Notes: a model not told the origin generated them from the letters alone. A stretch of DNA of 64,000 bases from Hsuehochloa calcarea (GCA_036346395.1 CM070604.1:7425904-7489903); one strand, 5' to 3'. Counted from the first letter of the stretch, positions 34,248-47,900 are shown. Numbers and translations are program-made.

Positions 34248-37200
34248 CTAAAACTGCGAGTTGCTGAGAAATGTAACCATGCATCGTGCACTCTGAAACA
34301 TTTTATCTATCTTCTGCCAAACAAAGCTCTGCACATCTAGAAGCTTCTTCACTTTGTCCTGAAGCAGTGGGAGATGCCGAATTGTTTCACCATGTATCTG
34401 CGTCCAAGAAAGATAAATGGGTATCTTGAAGTACAAACTTGATGGGTTAAGATGACAATATACATATCATTACCTTCAAAAACAATTTCAGAACAGACTG
34501 AACAATACACAATTACACATATCACATACCTTCAAAAACAATTTCAGAACAGCCTGAACAAACTCAAAGTTATTCCTGCAGGAAAGCTCATCAATGAAGT
34601 AATCTAACAGCAATAAAATGCATTGGAGCTCAGGTCTCTGCTCCAAATTTTCAGATTCGTCATCATCTATTATCTGTAGCATTCGTAGTTCCATATCTAA
34701 AGATGATGGCGATAGGTCTTTTAGGTAGTCAGTAAATTCTGAATCTGCAAAACAGATTCCGAGTCAGTGCTTAGTACTCGTCATCACCAGCATCAGCACA
34801 GGCCACAACGATAATATGTATCTCAATATTAGCCTTGTTTCTGGTTGAAAGTTATGGCTCAATATTAGCCTTGTTTCTGGTTGAAAGTTATGGCATTATG
34901 ATAACTACATAATATAAACAGCAAACAAAGTATTATGAGCAACAATACGACAGCAACTTCTTCAAGACTTATCAATAAGCTAAACTGAGTTTTCTAAAGG
35001 TAAATTTACTTGAGCAAAGATACTTCTAAATACTCACAGTTCTTTGTTTCTCCACAGGATTGTAAGAGCCTACTGAAGTGAGAGGAGAGATCAGCCATCT
35101 TTTTATGACTTGTGTTCTCAGTAGTGCTGCTGTCGGTTTCTTTACTGCTGGCTGGGGGCTCAAACAATATCTCCCCAGAAAGGGATGGAACCGAGGGCAA
35201 GAAAAAGGGTGCCTTCTCAGGTTTCTTTGGTGGCTCAATTGGTTTATTTCGAACCTAAAGAACCAAAATCAAAAAATACGATGATGAGCACTTAAATCTG
35301 GTCGTTCTTTAACACAAAACAAACATATAGTTTGAGGTAACATAGTAATGCAGGTCACATAATTCGTTACTTTGCAATGTAGAAACTTTGAGGATTAAAA
35401 CAAAAACGAAAGTACATTACCTTTATAATGTCAAGATTTGTCAAACTTTGCCATTGACTCCTTGGAAGCAAAGAGAGGGTGATCAGATTGGGTATTTGGT
35501 GATCCATTACGACAAAAGATTCAATATTAGATTTATTTGAATCTTCTGAATTATGAATGGGTTCTTCCTCGGATCTTTCTGTTGATGAAACAGTTGGCAA
35601 GCGCACATTCCTGACATGTTTACCACTTGCATAATTATCAACATTTGTTGAAGCTGAGAACAAAGCCTGATTAACCCTGTCAAAGTTAATAAGAAAAATA
35701 CGACATATATATGAGATAAAGAATAAATGGCAGATCTGTGCTCTATGTATTCAACTGGTTTTAAACACAGCACCAATGGTAATTTTGAAGCCTAACGTAT
35801 TTGCAAAGGTCACATTTGGGGGGAACATTTCCTTGTTAGAAAGCAAAGCTGCATATGTGTATCACTAAGTTGGCCTGATGAGGTGTACTGAAAATGCTGT
35901 GCTCAATGTGATAACAAAAATGGGGTAAAAAACAGCAAGCCGGAGACTTGACTTTTGAAAGCAAAATTTTCAGAAGCTGTTCTATCTGGCAATCAGTCAG
36001 CAGCAATTGATAATACTGTCAACCTATGCTGCAATACCCTTGAGCTTTAGGCGTAGTTGTGCTTACACAACAGAAAATAAATATTTCAAAAACAAAAGGT
36101 AAAGTGTAGGGACGAGCTCATCCTTTATGAAACTGTGCAGGTGGTTTGTTTGGTTACTTGCATGTGATGGTACGGAGTTTTAGTTCCATGTATATTGTAC
36201 AGGATGGACAGATAATACTGTTTAGTTGCCTAAATAAGATGTGCCATTATTTTGTGGAAATTATATCAACTGAAAATATCATCTTGTGATATTTTGCTGG
36301 AATAATGTAGCTACCAAATTAACTGAGATCTACCTAGAAGGTATACAAAATAACAAAAGCACAGGTGTGCACAAGGAGATGCAACAGAAGTTTACCAAAG
36401 ATAAACACCGTTTTGATCAACATGGGTGGTTGCCAACACATCCATATTAGGAGACATAGAGACAGATGTTATAGATACATCGACGTGCATTGCATCTATC
36501 TGTCTTGCTAAACTGATGTCCCATATTCGAAGAGTCCCATCCATACTAGATGAGATGAGCCATTTTCCATCCTCGCTGAAACACAAATCAGTGATACGGT
36601 CTGTATGGCCTTCGAATCTACGAACCATTTTCATGGCCACAGTATCAAACAATATAAGTACCATGTCCTCTGCTACAGCAGCAAGAAGCCCTGTAGTAAA
36701 ATATAAAAAAGCTGTTAGTTACCATACAATCCAGCAAGGGAATAACCAAATAGGTTGAATGGTACCATTTGCCCGGTGATATGCAATCTTAGTGACAGAT
36801 TTACCAACATTCAATCTGGATTTTAGCTTACAACTTTTAAAGTCCCACGCCTGCAAAAGGAGACAATTCTATAGCTAAGAAATGTAATTCTGGATAAAAG
36901 TTAACTCATATTTGTAAAGAAAAGTTCAAACGTAACGAAATTTAAGCAAACAGCTGGTGGTGCAATACTGTGTAGGACTAAAAGAGTAACAGTAAATAAA
37001 ACGTTTTAACCAGCTGATAAGGGCATAGAAAATGAAATAAAGTACACAATATCATTCTGTCAAGTATGATAGCTGCTTATACACTGCTAAACATGGTGCA
37101 AAATTAACTAGAACTGAAATAAAGTGCAACAGAGAGCATCAAACCTTGATATAACCCTGGTATCCAGCACTAATCAGAGAGCCGTTTGTAGCGTCACAAG

Positions 37201-40200
37201 CTAATCCAACAACTTCACCATCATGTGCACATTGCATTGCCAACGAAGCGTCAATGTAACTACCACGACTAATCCCTGATTGAAGGTTAAATTTTTCGAT
37301 CCAACCACCTTCAGTGCCCAAGAGAGTAAAATTACCACATGCACTTATCGCACAAGCCTGTCAGAAAAAGAAAAGAATACTTAAAAATAAGTAGGCAAAT
37401 ACTTTTAGCATTTAACTTCTAAATCTTAACGGTCCCAAGAAAAGTTGCACTAATCTAGTCTACAATGAGAATTTCATGCATACAAATAAAAAACAAGTAT
37501 TACCTTAATTGGTGACTCAATGCCTGACGATGGTCTCAAAATATGCTCACCAATAACAAAGTTCTGAAGACGCCATACATATGCCTGTGGAGTATCCATG
37601 TGGCATGTAACAACGTTACACCAATCACGTGCACGTATCTCAGCTGAAAACAGAAGGTTTCCTCAGCTTAAAGGTTGGTTTTTTGTATAGACAAATTGAC
37701 AAACATATAAACAGAAAAGGGTGCCAGTCTACGAAATAGCTTATAGGTAAAGGTTGGTTTTTTGTATAGACAAATTGACAAACATATAAACAGAAAAGGG
37801 TGCCAGTCTGCGAAATAGCTTATAGGTAAAAGATGTATAACTACCATATATCGTCTACAAATTCTACTAATCCATTTAGGTACTAGCTGGGATTGCAGTG
37901 TGGTGGTGTGCTGTGAGCCTTCAGGATCATAGTAGTTAATATCTGAATTGGAAAGAGAGATGCGCCATACTAGAATTTCGATCGGAAGATGGTACGTAGT
38001 TCATTCCATGTATAAAAAGCACAGAGAACTTTCGTAACCAAGCTCGTAAAGAATAAACTTTCTATTGCCCCCATCCGACCACGCTAGCAGATTAGTCGCG
38101 CCCTACGAAATTAGGCATTCTCACTATCTCAAAAAACCTTTTCAAATGAACTTAAGTCCTCGTGGAAAACTCAAGAGAGGGACGAGTAGAAATTCGTTCT
38201 GGACTTGTGCACGTAAAAAGGCTTCCACGTTTGACCATAGAAGCCCTGGGTAGAGCACAAAAAGAACATAGAAACATAGTTACGGGTTCGCTATAAAACC
38301 CGTGAATCACAAACGGATTCGTCGAACCGGAACCGGTTTAGGTGCGGGTTCGTGTTCGCAGTGGAAATTGGAAGAAAAAGTGGTGAACTACGAACCCGAA
38401 TTCCATACCACGACTCGAATGAACCACATTTCTGATAACTATGCATAGAAAAACCAAAACCAAATCACCTCTTAGTGCCGCTTACTGATCAGATGCATCC
38501 TACTGGGTAGTCCTAAACTTCAGTAGTTCTATGGCCACCACATGATGGAATCTAGGCTATAGTAGGACAAGTTAAGGTTCCCACAGCAATGAGGACTTTA
38601 AAATCTACCTCCCAGCCATTCATCTCTAGGACGTCGGACTGGTCAAGCGGTACTATGCACCCCCACTTTGGTATACCCTCCTAAGAGTAGTACTTGACAG
38701 CAGTTGGTGGGTATTGGGGGATAGTATGACTCGCCCCCACTGGACCATGCCAACCAAGACTTCCCACGAGGTTTTCCCATTTGGGGACAATTCCAGATAT
38801 GCAAGATACAAAAGGACCACTAGCTTTCCCCAGCTTCCCCACCAAAAGGGGAGATCCGCAGCTTACTGCTCACGGAAACATCTGACCTTATAGTCAAGTC
38901 GTCCGCCTATCTTTCCGATCTCATTCGTTTTCCGATCGCATAAAAGTCATGAGATCAAAAAGAAATGCGAGAATGTAGTTACAGTGAAAAGTCAATATAT
39001 CTCTGTTTGTGTTCTTAAATCATTCATTTACAAAGTTCTTTATAGGAAGAAAACCGATATAGAAAAACCCATTCGGTTGTAGTAGCCAGTAGGTATGGAA
39101 GAAAATTGTCACATTTAGTAAGATAGTTTTGTTACATAACTCGTTAAGCACATGACCAGATCGAAAATTGGTATGTGAAATTGAGTTTTCTGGATTGCAT
39201 TTGCGAAGCAAGATAGTTTTGTTACATAACTCAGTAAGCACATGACCAGATCGAAATTGGTATGTGAAATTGAGTTTTCTGGATTGCATTTGCGATGCCA
39301 AACAGAGCTCCAACTGGAAAATCATCAGGGGTCACGCTTTCTTTGACTTTGACCTTGATAAACGTGGAGTCCTAGCATTAGCTGAATGATCAGAACATTC
39401 CAAAGACCTAAAAGTAACAGCATTATGAAATGGGTTTGTCTTATGTAAACAGCTAGTCTAAACTTCTTGTTACTAAAGTTTCACCAGTTCTCGAACTCAT
39501 ATTTCATCTGCTGCTCTCCTCAGTCCTCATCGCCTCAATCTTAAAATTCTATGTTTCGTAATGGCATGTTTAGAATATCCTGTTATATGACGAAATTCCA
39601 GCAATACAGTTGTTTCCAGTGGCATATAAGCTATTTCTGTACCCAAGAGATACCAGATGTGCAGTTCCCATTTCAACACTACTAACAATGGCCAGGGTAC
39701 TGGTATGTTATGTGTTAGTAACAAATAAATAGCATAGTTGGTTATCATGCTTTTGCATGCCCAAATACAAAACAATAGCATTACTTCCAGTAAAAGATAT
39801 TTATTCAGAAATACAAAAGCAGAAGAAATGCTATATGAGATTCGCAAAAGCATTCAGAAATATTGCAAACACCAAAAGAGTACCACAATCAAATGTAATA
39901 ACTGGTTTTAGCTTGATCTCTTCTTCCTGCAGAAAAAAGAACTTTTTAACACCTTAAATAAGAAAATGATGAAAGGGAATGCAACAAATCAATAGGAACC
40001 TGATTTGTACCTTTACTCTAAGCCTTTTTGCTCTTTTTGACACATGCCTCTGAGAAAGCTCTCTGCTTTGTTGATCCTGTTAACAATAATTACTTCGACA
40101 GGATTAAATAGTAAACAAATTAAGTTTTTTTGCTCAAAGAGGCAAAGCATCCTGGTAAGAAGACAAACACACAGGTTTCTCTGTAAACCGTCAAATGCAT

Positions 40201-43200
40201 ATGATGAACTGGAATTTCCATTTTTCACAAAATAGAAAGAGAAACATGCAACCACACCAGAAAGTGGAACGGATAGAAGATGCACTTTTTAGCTGCCCTG
40301 CTATCTTGTTGAACTGTGTAAATTATGTTCATATTGTTGCCTCACACAAGCATAATATGTATTTCCCAAGTGCAGATTTCAATTCAGTCAGTTTTTTTAT
40401 AGGTATCACATGTGATTAAATGCCAAAAAATCATAGAATAAAACATGGGCAGAACGGACTGGTTGATAGAATAGAAATTACAAATGTGTAAATCCACTGA
40501 AACAATAATAATGCCTAAAGAAATGCTGAACACTTAGGTCAACAATAACAGGTCACATGTCTTAGCCTGGTTGATCATAAAGAAAACTATTATATGATTA
40601 TATTCAGAAATATATTGAATTAAACAATAAATGTGTGTCTAGAATATTGAAGAAAAGACAAAGAATACTCCAGAAGTCCAGATTGACTCAGCATCATAAT
40701 TAATGTGAAAATGTACATCTATAATGTTAAATTGTTAATAATAAGGTATTTCATGCTCCTGATCACAACAGATGGTGCTACTGTATAAAAGAATGTTACA
40801 AAGGCTAGTTACCTGGACAACTGAGAAAAGGCGAAATGCACGGTCTTGACCAGCAGATAAGATGCATTTTCCATTGCCATAGAATCTAACAACAAAAATA
40901 GGTCGACTCACCAAAAGCACAACTCAACTGAAAGAAAAAAACAAGACACGATAGGAGGGCATTTGTCACCTTATGCACCGAGGTGGAGCACTATGGCCAC
41001 TTCGAAATCGTAACAGACGAGCATCACCATCATTACTATCAAATATCCACATCTAGTACAGGCTATATTAGATTACTGGACTTCAAAGCTGAACTGAAGT
41101 AAGGTGTTGCAGCAACTTAAATTTATAGTCAAAGCAATTCTAATTTCAGACCAGTATTAACTTCATCTTTCTTGGCTAATTTGTTACTTATTAGCATGTT
41201 GTCAAGCTGGACATGCTAGAAGGAGGATCCTTATTTGCTTCCCTAAAAGTAACATAAGGTAGAGCTAACAATGAAATATTGCAAACATGCAGGAAAATGC
41301 AACTGGTTGGTGAAGCACGAAGGCTTGGACAGTTCCAAACTTCCAATGCACTGAACCATTGTGAAGATATAGTGTGCACAAGTTCACAACTACCAAGTAA
41401 TTGTATATGTGATGTCCCATATAGCTGGCTAATTGCTAGATGCATGCAGCTTTCGACCTTTTGTAAGTTACTGTTCAACAGCTATAAGCTAAATCATTTT
41501 TGTCCATCACCACCAATAAAATGCAATGACGTATAACAAAAAAAGCAATAAGCACTTACTTTTATTGAATTATCAGCAGCTGAGCTCATCAGAATAGGTT
41601 CATTGGCAAAAAAATGAAGTGAAACTATAGAACCATCATGTGCCTCCCTGATCACAGAATGCAGCCGTCTCTTCTCAAGATTCCATATACTAATAACACC
41701 TGAAGAACCTCCGGAGGCTAGAAGGGGTTGCCCATCTAGCAAAAAGTAATTTTGGAAACACTTCAGCTTGGCATGTAAAAGTCATAACACTGTAAGGATG
41801 CACCTTTTGTGTTTCTAAAAGGGAAAGTTGATGCCCTCTATAGACAACAAAATACACTGATGGCAGTAAATTATCTAACCCAATTAGTCAGACAATTCAG
41901 ATCCATTTCCATAATAAATTAACCGTGGGTTCTAGAATTTTATTGAACTGTATAAACAATCATTGTTGTTTTGTGCAAATTAGGGAGCACTCTTTAATAC
42001 AAATTGTGTTGGCAAGTCCATAAAGAGTAAAACTTGTTCAGGCTTAGTAGTTAGTACATCTCCAAAACAATCATAGAATGAAAATACTTACAGTCAAAAA
42101 GAATGTGGCAGCTACATTTCCTGAACTGGATCTGAGAAATTAATGAACTAGGTTGTGACTATACCCATCCAAAATTTGATATGCTCATAAAAAGCAATAT
42201 CCATATTCGTAGTCAAGAACAAAGTTCAGGACTTAAACAAAACGCATGGGAAAATGAACCAACCAGGATTTTTATAGAAGGTTTCATTCTTGTATCAAGC
42301 TGGTCAAATACAGATGTTACAAAAACGGTTCTAATTTATATACATATAAATGATCAAATCACCTGTTCGAAATGACAGTGCAGTTACAGCACCGCGAATT
42401 TGATGATTGAAATACATCAACTCTTCATCATATCGTATATTGTGAACATGAATTGTTCCATCAGAGCATCCAACTGCAATTACATCCAGAGCAGGTGAAG
42501 AAACACAACAACACACTGATGAGTTCCAACCCTTGAACTCATAGAGTTTTTCCTTTGTGCTGATATTCCACAGCTGCAAGGGGCCTTCTTCACTACCAAT
42601 GATGATCTGATTTAGGAAAAGATAGGGCTTGTTAACAGAAAAGAAATTGAATGCACAAGAGGTTTGGAATGTAAACTATCTCCAAAGCAAAGAAAAAACT
42701 TCAGATAGCTCCAGGCACCTTATTTAGATAAGTATCAGGATGCATAATGCAGGTTGGAGTAAACTTGTCTCCCAATGATATGCTCCCAACAGGCTCACTG
42801 TTTGGTTCTGCTCCTCTAAAGGCCCATATAAACATGTTGCCTCTAATATCTGCACTTAGCATGTATTCTCCAAACAGGTATAACATGTTGACCTTGTCTT
42901 CATGTCTACTCCAAGTAACCACCTGATTGAAAGAGATTAAGTGAGAACGTAAAGAAGAACTGTTTGTCTCAGTAGCAGACTAGCAGTTGATGGGCATAAT
43001 ATGGTGACATCTGGATCTCCCTTTTGGAAGTTTGAAATAACTATTTCATCTAGCACTATCTAAATAATTCAACTTTGGAGGTCATAGGAGATTTCAAAAC
43101 AAAACAATGCCCAAATCTGTTCCAGTAATGAAATATCAACGTTTATAGCCTGAATCGCTAAATAACTAACATAACAGATAACACAAATTCAGCTATTGCA

Positions 43201-43987
43201 GACACAGTAGCCTCCTTACCTGATCAGTTCGTTTGAAAACGGCAATATCACTTCCACATGCAGCAAATGTATATTCCTTGTAGGATGCAAGAGCACGGAT
43301 CTTCTTGCGCAATTGAGGTCCTTTGATCACACAAAAGATCATAAACCACGAGAAAACACTGAACATAAAGAACCACACCTACCCAATAACAAGCTTACCA
43401 GCAAGCACCAAATTCAGTTTAGCACACTGCAAAACAAGAACACAAAAAACAAAACAAATCCAGTGAGGTCCTAAAATGAAAGTTGGCTACACCAGAAACA
43501 TATGTAAAGCTTGGGAGAACAAAGGCAGAGAAAGGCCTATATGGACAATGAAGCGGCTCGATTGACGTGAGGTCACGAGCAAAGTACGTTAACCACATAG
43601 TAGCAACCAGTAACTAGGTACTAAGCTCCACCTGAGCTCCAAATAGGATTAACAAAATCACTGATCCTAACATCTGAAATTCTAACTTTCTAAGTTCTGA
43701 AAGAGCAACAGGCTCCTGCAAGCTTCCTGTAAGCTACTGCAATTTACGCCACTGAGAAGCGAACACCGAATTCTGAGAGCAATTTTATACCGATGGGAGG
43801 CAAGGGGATTGCAGGTAGTAGGGTGGGGGAGACGAGACGAGACGAGACGGTGGCTTACGTTGTAGACGTGGAAGGCCTTGCCGACGCTGACGGTGACGAA
43901 GGTCTCGGTGCCGAGGCGCTGCACGGAGAAGGGCACACCGCCCGCCGTGATGTACCCGATCGCGCGGAACGGCTCGAAGATCCCCAT
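34248..43987 (-). CDS. UTP21: UTP21/WDR36, U3 snoRNP (SSU processome) WD40 protein
   Basis: Subunit of the UTP-B complex, needed for 18S rRNA processing in the nucleolus. Eighteen exons: 43859-43987, 43399-43426, 43220-43320, 42719-42922, 42363-42606, 41560-41735, 40970-41052, 40813-40885, 40011-40076, 39884-39926, 37504-37643, 37145-37357, 36766-36850, 36396-36690, 35421-35676, 35038-35254, 34530-34744 and 34248-34397. They sum to 905 codons plus stop. The start FEPFRAIGYITAGGVPF and RLGTETFVTVSVGKAFHVYN match the family exactly in position. Two WD40 propellers span about 20-640 (ADIRGNMFIWA, LQLWNISTKEK, GVISIWNLEK, GTLRIWDISLA). A basic linker lies near 350-370 (SKRAKRLRVK). The Utp21 C-terminal domain covers about 680-905 (PSSLDMELRMLQIIDDDE). 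Length is normal. Introns carry several tandem duplications, and intron 10 (37644-39883) holds unrecognised sequence. Confidence 0.95.
34472..34583. repeat. 56-bp tandem duplication across the UTP21 exon 17 donor
   Basis: ACCTTCAAAAACAATTTCAG starts at 34472 and again at 34528. On the gene strand the last 30 or so bases of exon 17 and its splice donor (AAG/GTATGT at 34530/34529) are thus repeated 56 bases downstream, with a second AAG/GTAATG at 34474/34473. Use of the second donor would shift the frame. Confidence 0.85.
34822..34893. repeat. Perfect 36-bp tandem duplication in UTP21 intron 16
   Basis: A unit beginning CTCAATATTAGCC and ending AAAGTTATGG occurs at 34822-34857 and 34858-34893 without difference, which points to a recent event. 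Confidence 0.92.
37672..37829. repeat. 79-bp tandem duplication in UTP21 intron 10
   Basis: A unit beginning AGGTTGGTTTTTTG occurs at 37672-37750 and 37751-37829 with a single visible difference. It begins about 28 bases upstream of the intron 10 acceptor on the gene strand. Confidence 0.92.
37860..39120. other. Unrecognised middle-composition DNA within UTP21 intron 10
   Basis: This part of intron 10 is less AT-rich than the neighbouring introns and has no open frame above about 60 codons. It looks like an inserted sequence, but I see no terminal repeats, tRNA or retrotransposon signature. Confidence 0.3.
39121..39299. repeat. 90-bp tandem duplication in UTP21 intron 10
   Basis: A unit beginning AGATAGTTTTGTTACATAAC occurs at 39121-39210 and 39211-39299 with few differences. 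An antisense open frame across it encodes the same peptide twice, which is a by-product of the duplication. Confidence 0.92.
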
Positions 43988-44581
43988 CTCCCTCTCCGGC
44001 CGCGGCGGAAGCGGCTCTTCGTCCCCTCCTCCTCCTCCGGCCGCTGCAGATTTTCTAGGGTTTGGCTGCTCTGCTTCGAAGGGGGTGAGGCGGGTGGATG
44101 GGTAGGCCGGCGGCGAGGGTTTTACAGGGGGGTTTTGGGAGGGTGCGGGTGCTTGGAGCCTTGGAGCGATGCGAGGTGGGTCGGGTCGTGATGAGCATGA
44201 GAGCTTCCGGGTCCAGGGTGTTGGAGTTGGGCCGAGCCCAAGTGCACAACAACAGCGAGTTTTTTTTCCTTCTCATTTAATCTCCTTTTTAAATAAAATA
44301 ACGGTAATGCTATACATCCTAGTGTGACCGGACGTTTTCCCATTGGACAAGCAATCCACTGCTTTATAGCTATCCAACAACTTGCCATCCCCATCATTGA
44401 GTGCAAGATCACGTCCCCAAACACAAAGGCTCCTTCTGCCCCACACACACTCCATTCAAACTCACGTGCGTGAAATATGGATAAGGTCAATGAGTCGCTA
44501 TAGTTTTCATGGGTTCCACCTCCGCCGCTCGGCGAGCTTCGCAAACACCATGGGTGTGGCCTCCCCTCCCTCCCCGCGGCT

Positions 44582-44768
44582 ATGGTGCTCGAGGTCTGTA
44601 CGCCTCCCTCGCTTCCCTCTCCGCTCCCATTCTTGTTGCCCGCTTTGAGCCCACGACGGTTTCTGTTGTTCTTTTTTTTTCCTGGTTCAATTGCAGGTGA
44701 AGATGATATGCGTGGACAACTCAGAGTGGATGCGAAACGACGACTACTTGGCGTTGTGCCAAGACGCA
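44582..44768 (+). pseudogene. RPN10: RPN10 (26S proteasome ubiquitin receptor) 5' fragment, unit A
   Basis: RPN10 has an N-terminal VWA domain that begins MVLE.TMICVDNSEWMRN in plants. Here ATGGTGCTCGAG at 44582-44593 is followed by a GT and a short intron-like stretch ending TTGCAG. At 44697 exon 2 reads VKMICVDNSEWMRNDDY, then a short deletion relative to unit B, then a GT. Only about 30 codons of a protein of about 400 residues are present; the rest of VWA and the ubiquitin-interacting motifs are missing. It is therefore a captured gene fragment divergent from UTP21. Whether it is transcribed is unknown. Confidence 0.82.
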
Positions 44769-44884
44769 GGTTGGTGATTAGTTCCTCCACCACCCGCCAC
44801 TTCCAATCCTATCGGGTGATGCGAAACTCACTTTCTGCCTAGCTTCTTGGCCCAATGCCACTAGCATGGTGTAGAGGTCTTTTC

Positions 44885-45165
44885 AATTTGTTGCAACAGT
44901 TAGCTTGAAATATTGCATGGAGTGTTTTTTTATTGTTGCAGACAACATCAAATGTTGCGGCAAGATGTATTTTTATTGCAGTGGTGTTTTTGATTTGTTG
45001 CACAAGAGACCCGTCACCATTTAATTGTTGCACACTTCCTCTCGCATTGTTGCAGCAGTTTCCTTCATTGTTGCAGAAAGTGATTTGATTTGTTGCAATA
45101 CATCTTCTTGGAATTTTGTACGAAAAAGATTTTGTTGCAACTATTGTCGCCGATTGTTGCACATA
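44885..45165. repeat. TTGTTGC-rich tract, unit A
   Basis: The motif TTGTTGC or close variants recurs about every 20-40 bases. The same tract is present in unit B at about 48838-49050. It is non-coding; such arrays could be subterminal binding sites of a DNA transposon, but no termini were identified. Confidence 0.55.
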
Positions 45166-47868
45166 TGAAATCAAAATGCTTCATAGGTTTAAAATGTTGC
45201 AAATTTCTTATTTTCAGATGTTTCCACTGTTATTTTCAACCGTTGCAATGTTGTAACATCAAAATTTATTTGTTTGGGATATTTGAACTAATTTTTAAAA
45301 GCACGACCATATTCTATACCAATAGTTTCATGTATTTTCTGTGAGAATTTGATTTTTTTTTCTAATTTTTTCTTGCCGTTGTATTTATCATTTGAGCGTT
45401 CTGTTGCACATATGAATTATTTTTGTTGTAAACGTTGTGTCCGAATGTTACGTCGGAGCCTACGATGGGAACGCAGAGAATAGCTTCTTGACACATCAAA
45501 ATCGTGCTAAATGAGCCAAAAACTCCAACAATAGCTACAAGTGTGCTCTTTCTCTCTTGTTTGCTGTGTTTTTCATTTTTAGTTAGGCAGAGATATTCCA
45601 ATGAAGGAAAAGCTCGGTAAAAGCCGGGATTTCTTATATTTTAAATTTTAGTTTATGCAGTTTATACATACAAAAACAGATATTTAAATTACAGGGACAG
45701 CTATTGTACAAGTTTTCCAACCATTTGCTTCTCTTGCTACATTCGCTTCTGCCACCTTCACTGTTATGCGCTACGAACGTCGTCGATGCCCCGGCCACCT
45801 GATCGGCCTGACGCCTCCTTGCATGTTCGTTCGATGCGCCTGAACTTGGTGGATGGCAAACAAGTAAGGCTTCATGCTTGATTTGGAGTACCAACTTCCT
45901 CGATAATCAATCCAGCAACATGTATAGATACATTGTCAGTCTGAAACACAACTCCCTAAAAGCTGTATCTAAACTCTAAAGCACTGAAACAATTGTACTC
46001 ATTATAGACAACACCAGTACATAACAAAGATCAATTGACTGGGTATCATAATGCAGCACCCGCAAAACCAATACATAACATGCGTAAGAATATCCTAAGC
46101 AAAACAAAAAAAGAAAGATAGAAATAATGAAAAATAGGAAAGCAGTTTTTGCCACATTGAAGTTTATAATCGATTTACAGTTCTCTGAATTTACAATTAC
46201 ATTTTCCAAAGCTGTATGGTACTGAACAACTGGAGTATCGCCGACCCTGCTGGATACAACGATAGTGAGGATGTTTCTGTTGTATCTTTGAAGGCTATTT
46301 GGTAATTTCTCATTTTGAGAAAAGAAGAAATGGAAATGGAAAAAGGAAATAGAGGTGGGGCCCACCTGTCGGTTTTGAGAGGGAGAGATAAGGTTAGAGA
46401 CTTTGTCTCCAACCCTATCTTCTAGCGGCAGCACGTGCGGCTTGGAGCTCCCGCTAGCGAGGCGGCAGCGCAGGAGGCGCGAGCTGGCTTGTGTGCCGAC
46501 TGTCGCGACCACCGCGTCGCCCGCTCCGGCTCTCCTCTTCAAAAGGCCGAACCTTTTTCCTTTTTTCTTCATGCGAAATATAGTGAGCCCCCCCCCCTTG
46601 TGGTTCTTCATCTCCTCCGGATTTGGCTTCGGTTTTGGACCTTTGGAGCTCCTGCGACACCGTCGATGGTGAGGTACGGAACCTTCTTCCTTGTGCATCC
46701 GTCGGTTCCCTTCTTGCGCCCTTTCCCTATTGGATGTTATGTGAGGAAACTTGGCACTTGCGCATTTTGGACTTTGTTCCTATCGATTCTGGCTTGGTCT
46801 TGGTGAGGAAGAAGGATTCAGTTTTTGGTGATTTGTGCTCCGTGGTTGCATTCGGCCAGTGCTATGTGGTTCTTGTGCGACATCCCCTATACCTCGTCTT
46901 CACATACTGGTGTGTCCCCAGTTTGTGAAGTTGGTATTGTATCTCCGTCAATCTCGTCTGGTATTCGTGTCACAGCGAGGCGATTGGTTTTATGAGTCAG
47001 CGCCTTCAGCGTGCCTTACCCAGTTTACTACTCGGTGGCTTTGAGTGTCATCTGCATCGTGAGTATTGTTGTTTTCCATTTTGTGTATCACTTCACATAT
47101 GTGCATGCTAGTAGAAGTCTCAAATTGTGATTGATTTGTTTGATATTAGCACGTGGAGATATTGCTTAGTGATTTTTTGGGCTCGGATTAGTGCTTGATG
47201 AGGACGATTATCATACAATGAAATTTGTTTGATAGCTAGATCAGACTTGAGCTTATTGCTTTGCTTACAGTTGTCAGTTCATCGCATTCTGGTGGCTCTA
47301 TCAATTTCAGTAGTTCGGTTATGAGTCTTGTGACTAATTGAACTTGATCCTATTCTATGATATATGTGCACTGTTAGATGGTTCAGTTGTAAGTCTTGTG
47401 ACTAATTGAACATCTCTGTGCACTGTTATATAAAATATTGTCCTGCTGTCCAAAAGGCTAAAGGGCAAAATTGTGATTATTAAGTTATTTATATCCTCTG
47501 TTGGCTGAAAATATAACTTGTTGTTTTGAGATAATTCTTGACATATTAGTACATCAGTATTTTGATCTCAAAGTCTGATTTTTTTGTTGTCATATCCAAT
47601 TTGAGGAAAGTATAGACAATAGTGGCGAGGATGCCAAGATTTTATCTTGAGCAGTCTGACATCTATGAGCAGTAAACAAACCATCTAAATCTGAGCATTA
47701 CACTGATTTCTTTGGTTGTTAGAATCTATCTTTTGAACATTTTTTCCCAGTTTAATTGACATGAAGATATTGCATGCTTATATGATATATCTCACATTTA
47801 AATGATGCTAGAATTATCCTTTAATTATTATAATTTATGCTGATATTAATTCTGAATATTTGCTAAGA

Positions 47869-47900
47869 CCGATCGCGCGGAACGGCTCGAAGATCCCCGT
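47869..47900 (-). pseudogene. Duplicated UTP21 first codons with a lost start codon
   Basis: The minus strand repeats codons 1-10 of UTP21 (GIFEPFRAI), but the start codon is ACG (47898-47900) where UTP21 at 43985-43987 has ATG. The duplication breakpoint cuts the first exon after about codon 10. The neighbouring UTP21 5' UTR/promoter region is duplicated too. Confidence 0.88.

Larger units (their letters stand above)
43956..47868. repeat. Segmental tandem duplication, unit A (3,913 bp)
   Basis: The sequence from CCGATCGCGCGGAACGGC (43956) onwards is repeated from 47869. Shared blocks include the UTP21 first codons and 5' UTR (to about 44270), the RPN10 fragment (44500-44790), the TTGTTGC-rich tract (to about 45080), and the stretch from TATTGTATCTCCG (46935) to TTTATGCTGA (about 47842). 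Unit A also has 45080-46935, absent from unit B, in which I find no gene; the 240-codon open frame at 45976-46698 lacks any domain and is low in complexity. Confidence 0.88.

Noticed and set aside
38040..38920. Possible organellar or repeat insertion in UTP21 intron 10
   Set aside because: Composition differs from the surroundings, but I could not recognise any plastid, mitochondrial or transposon sequence.
45976..46698. 240-codon minus frame in unit A of the duplication
   Set aside because: Low-complexity translation, no conserved segment and no counterpart in unit B; not supported as a gene.
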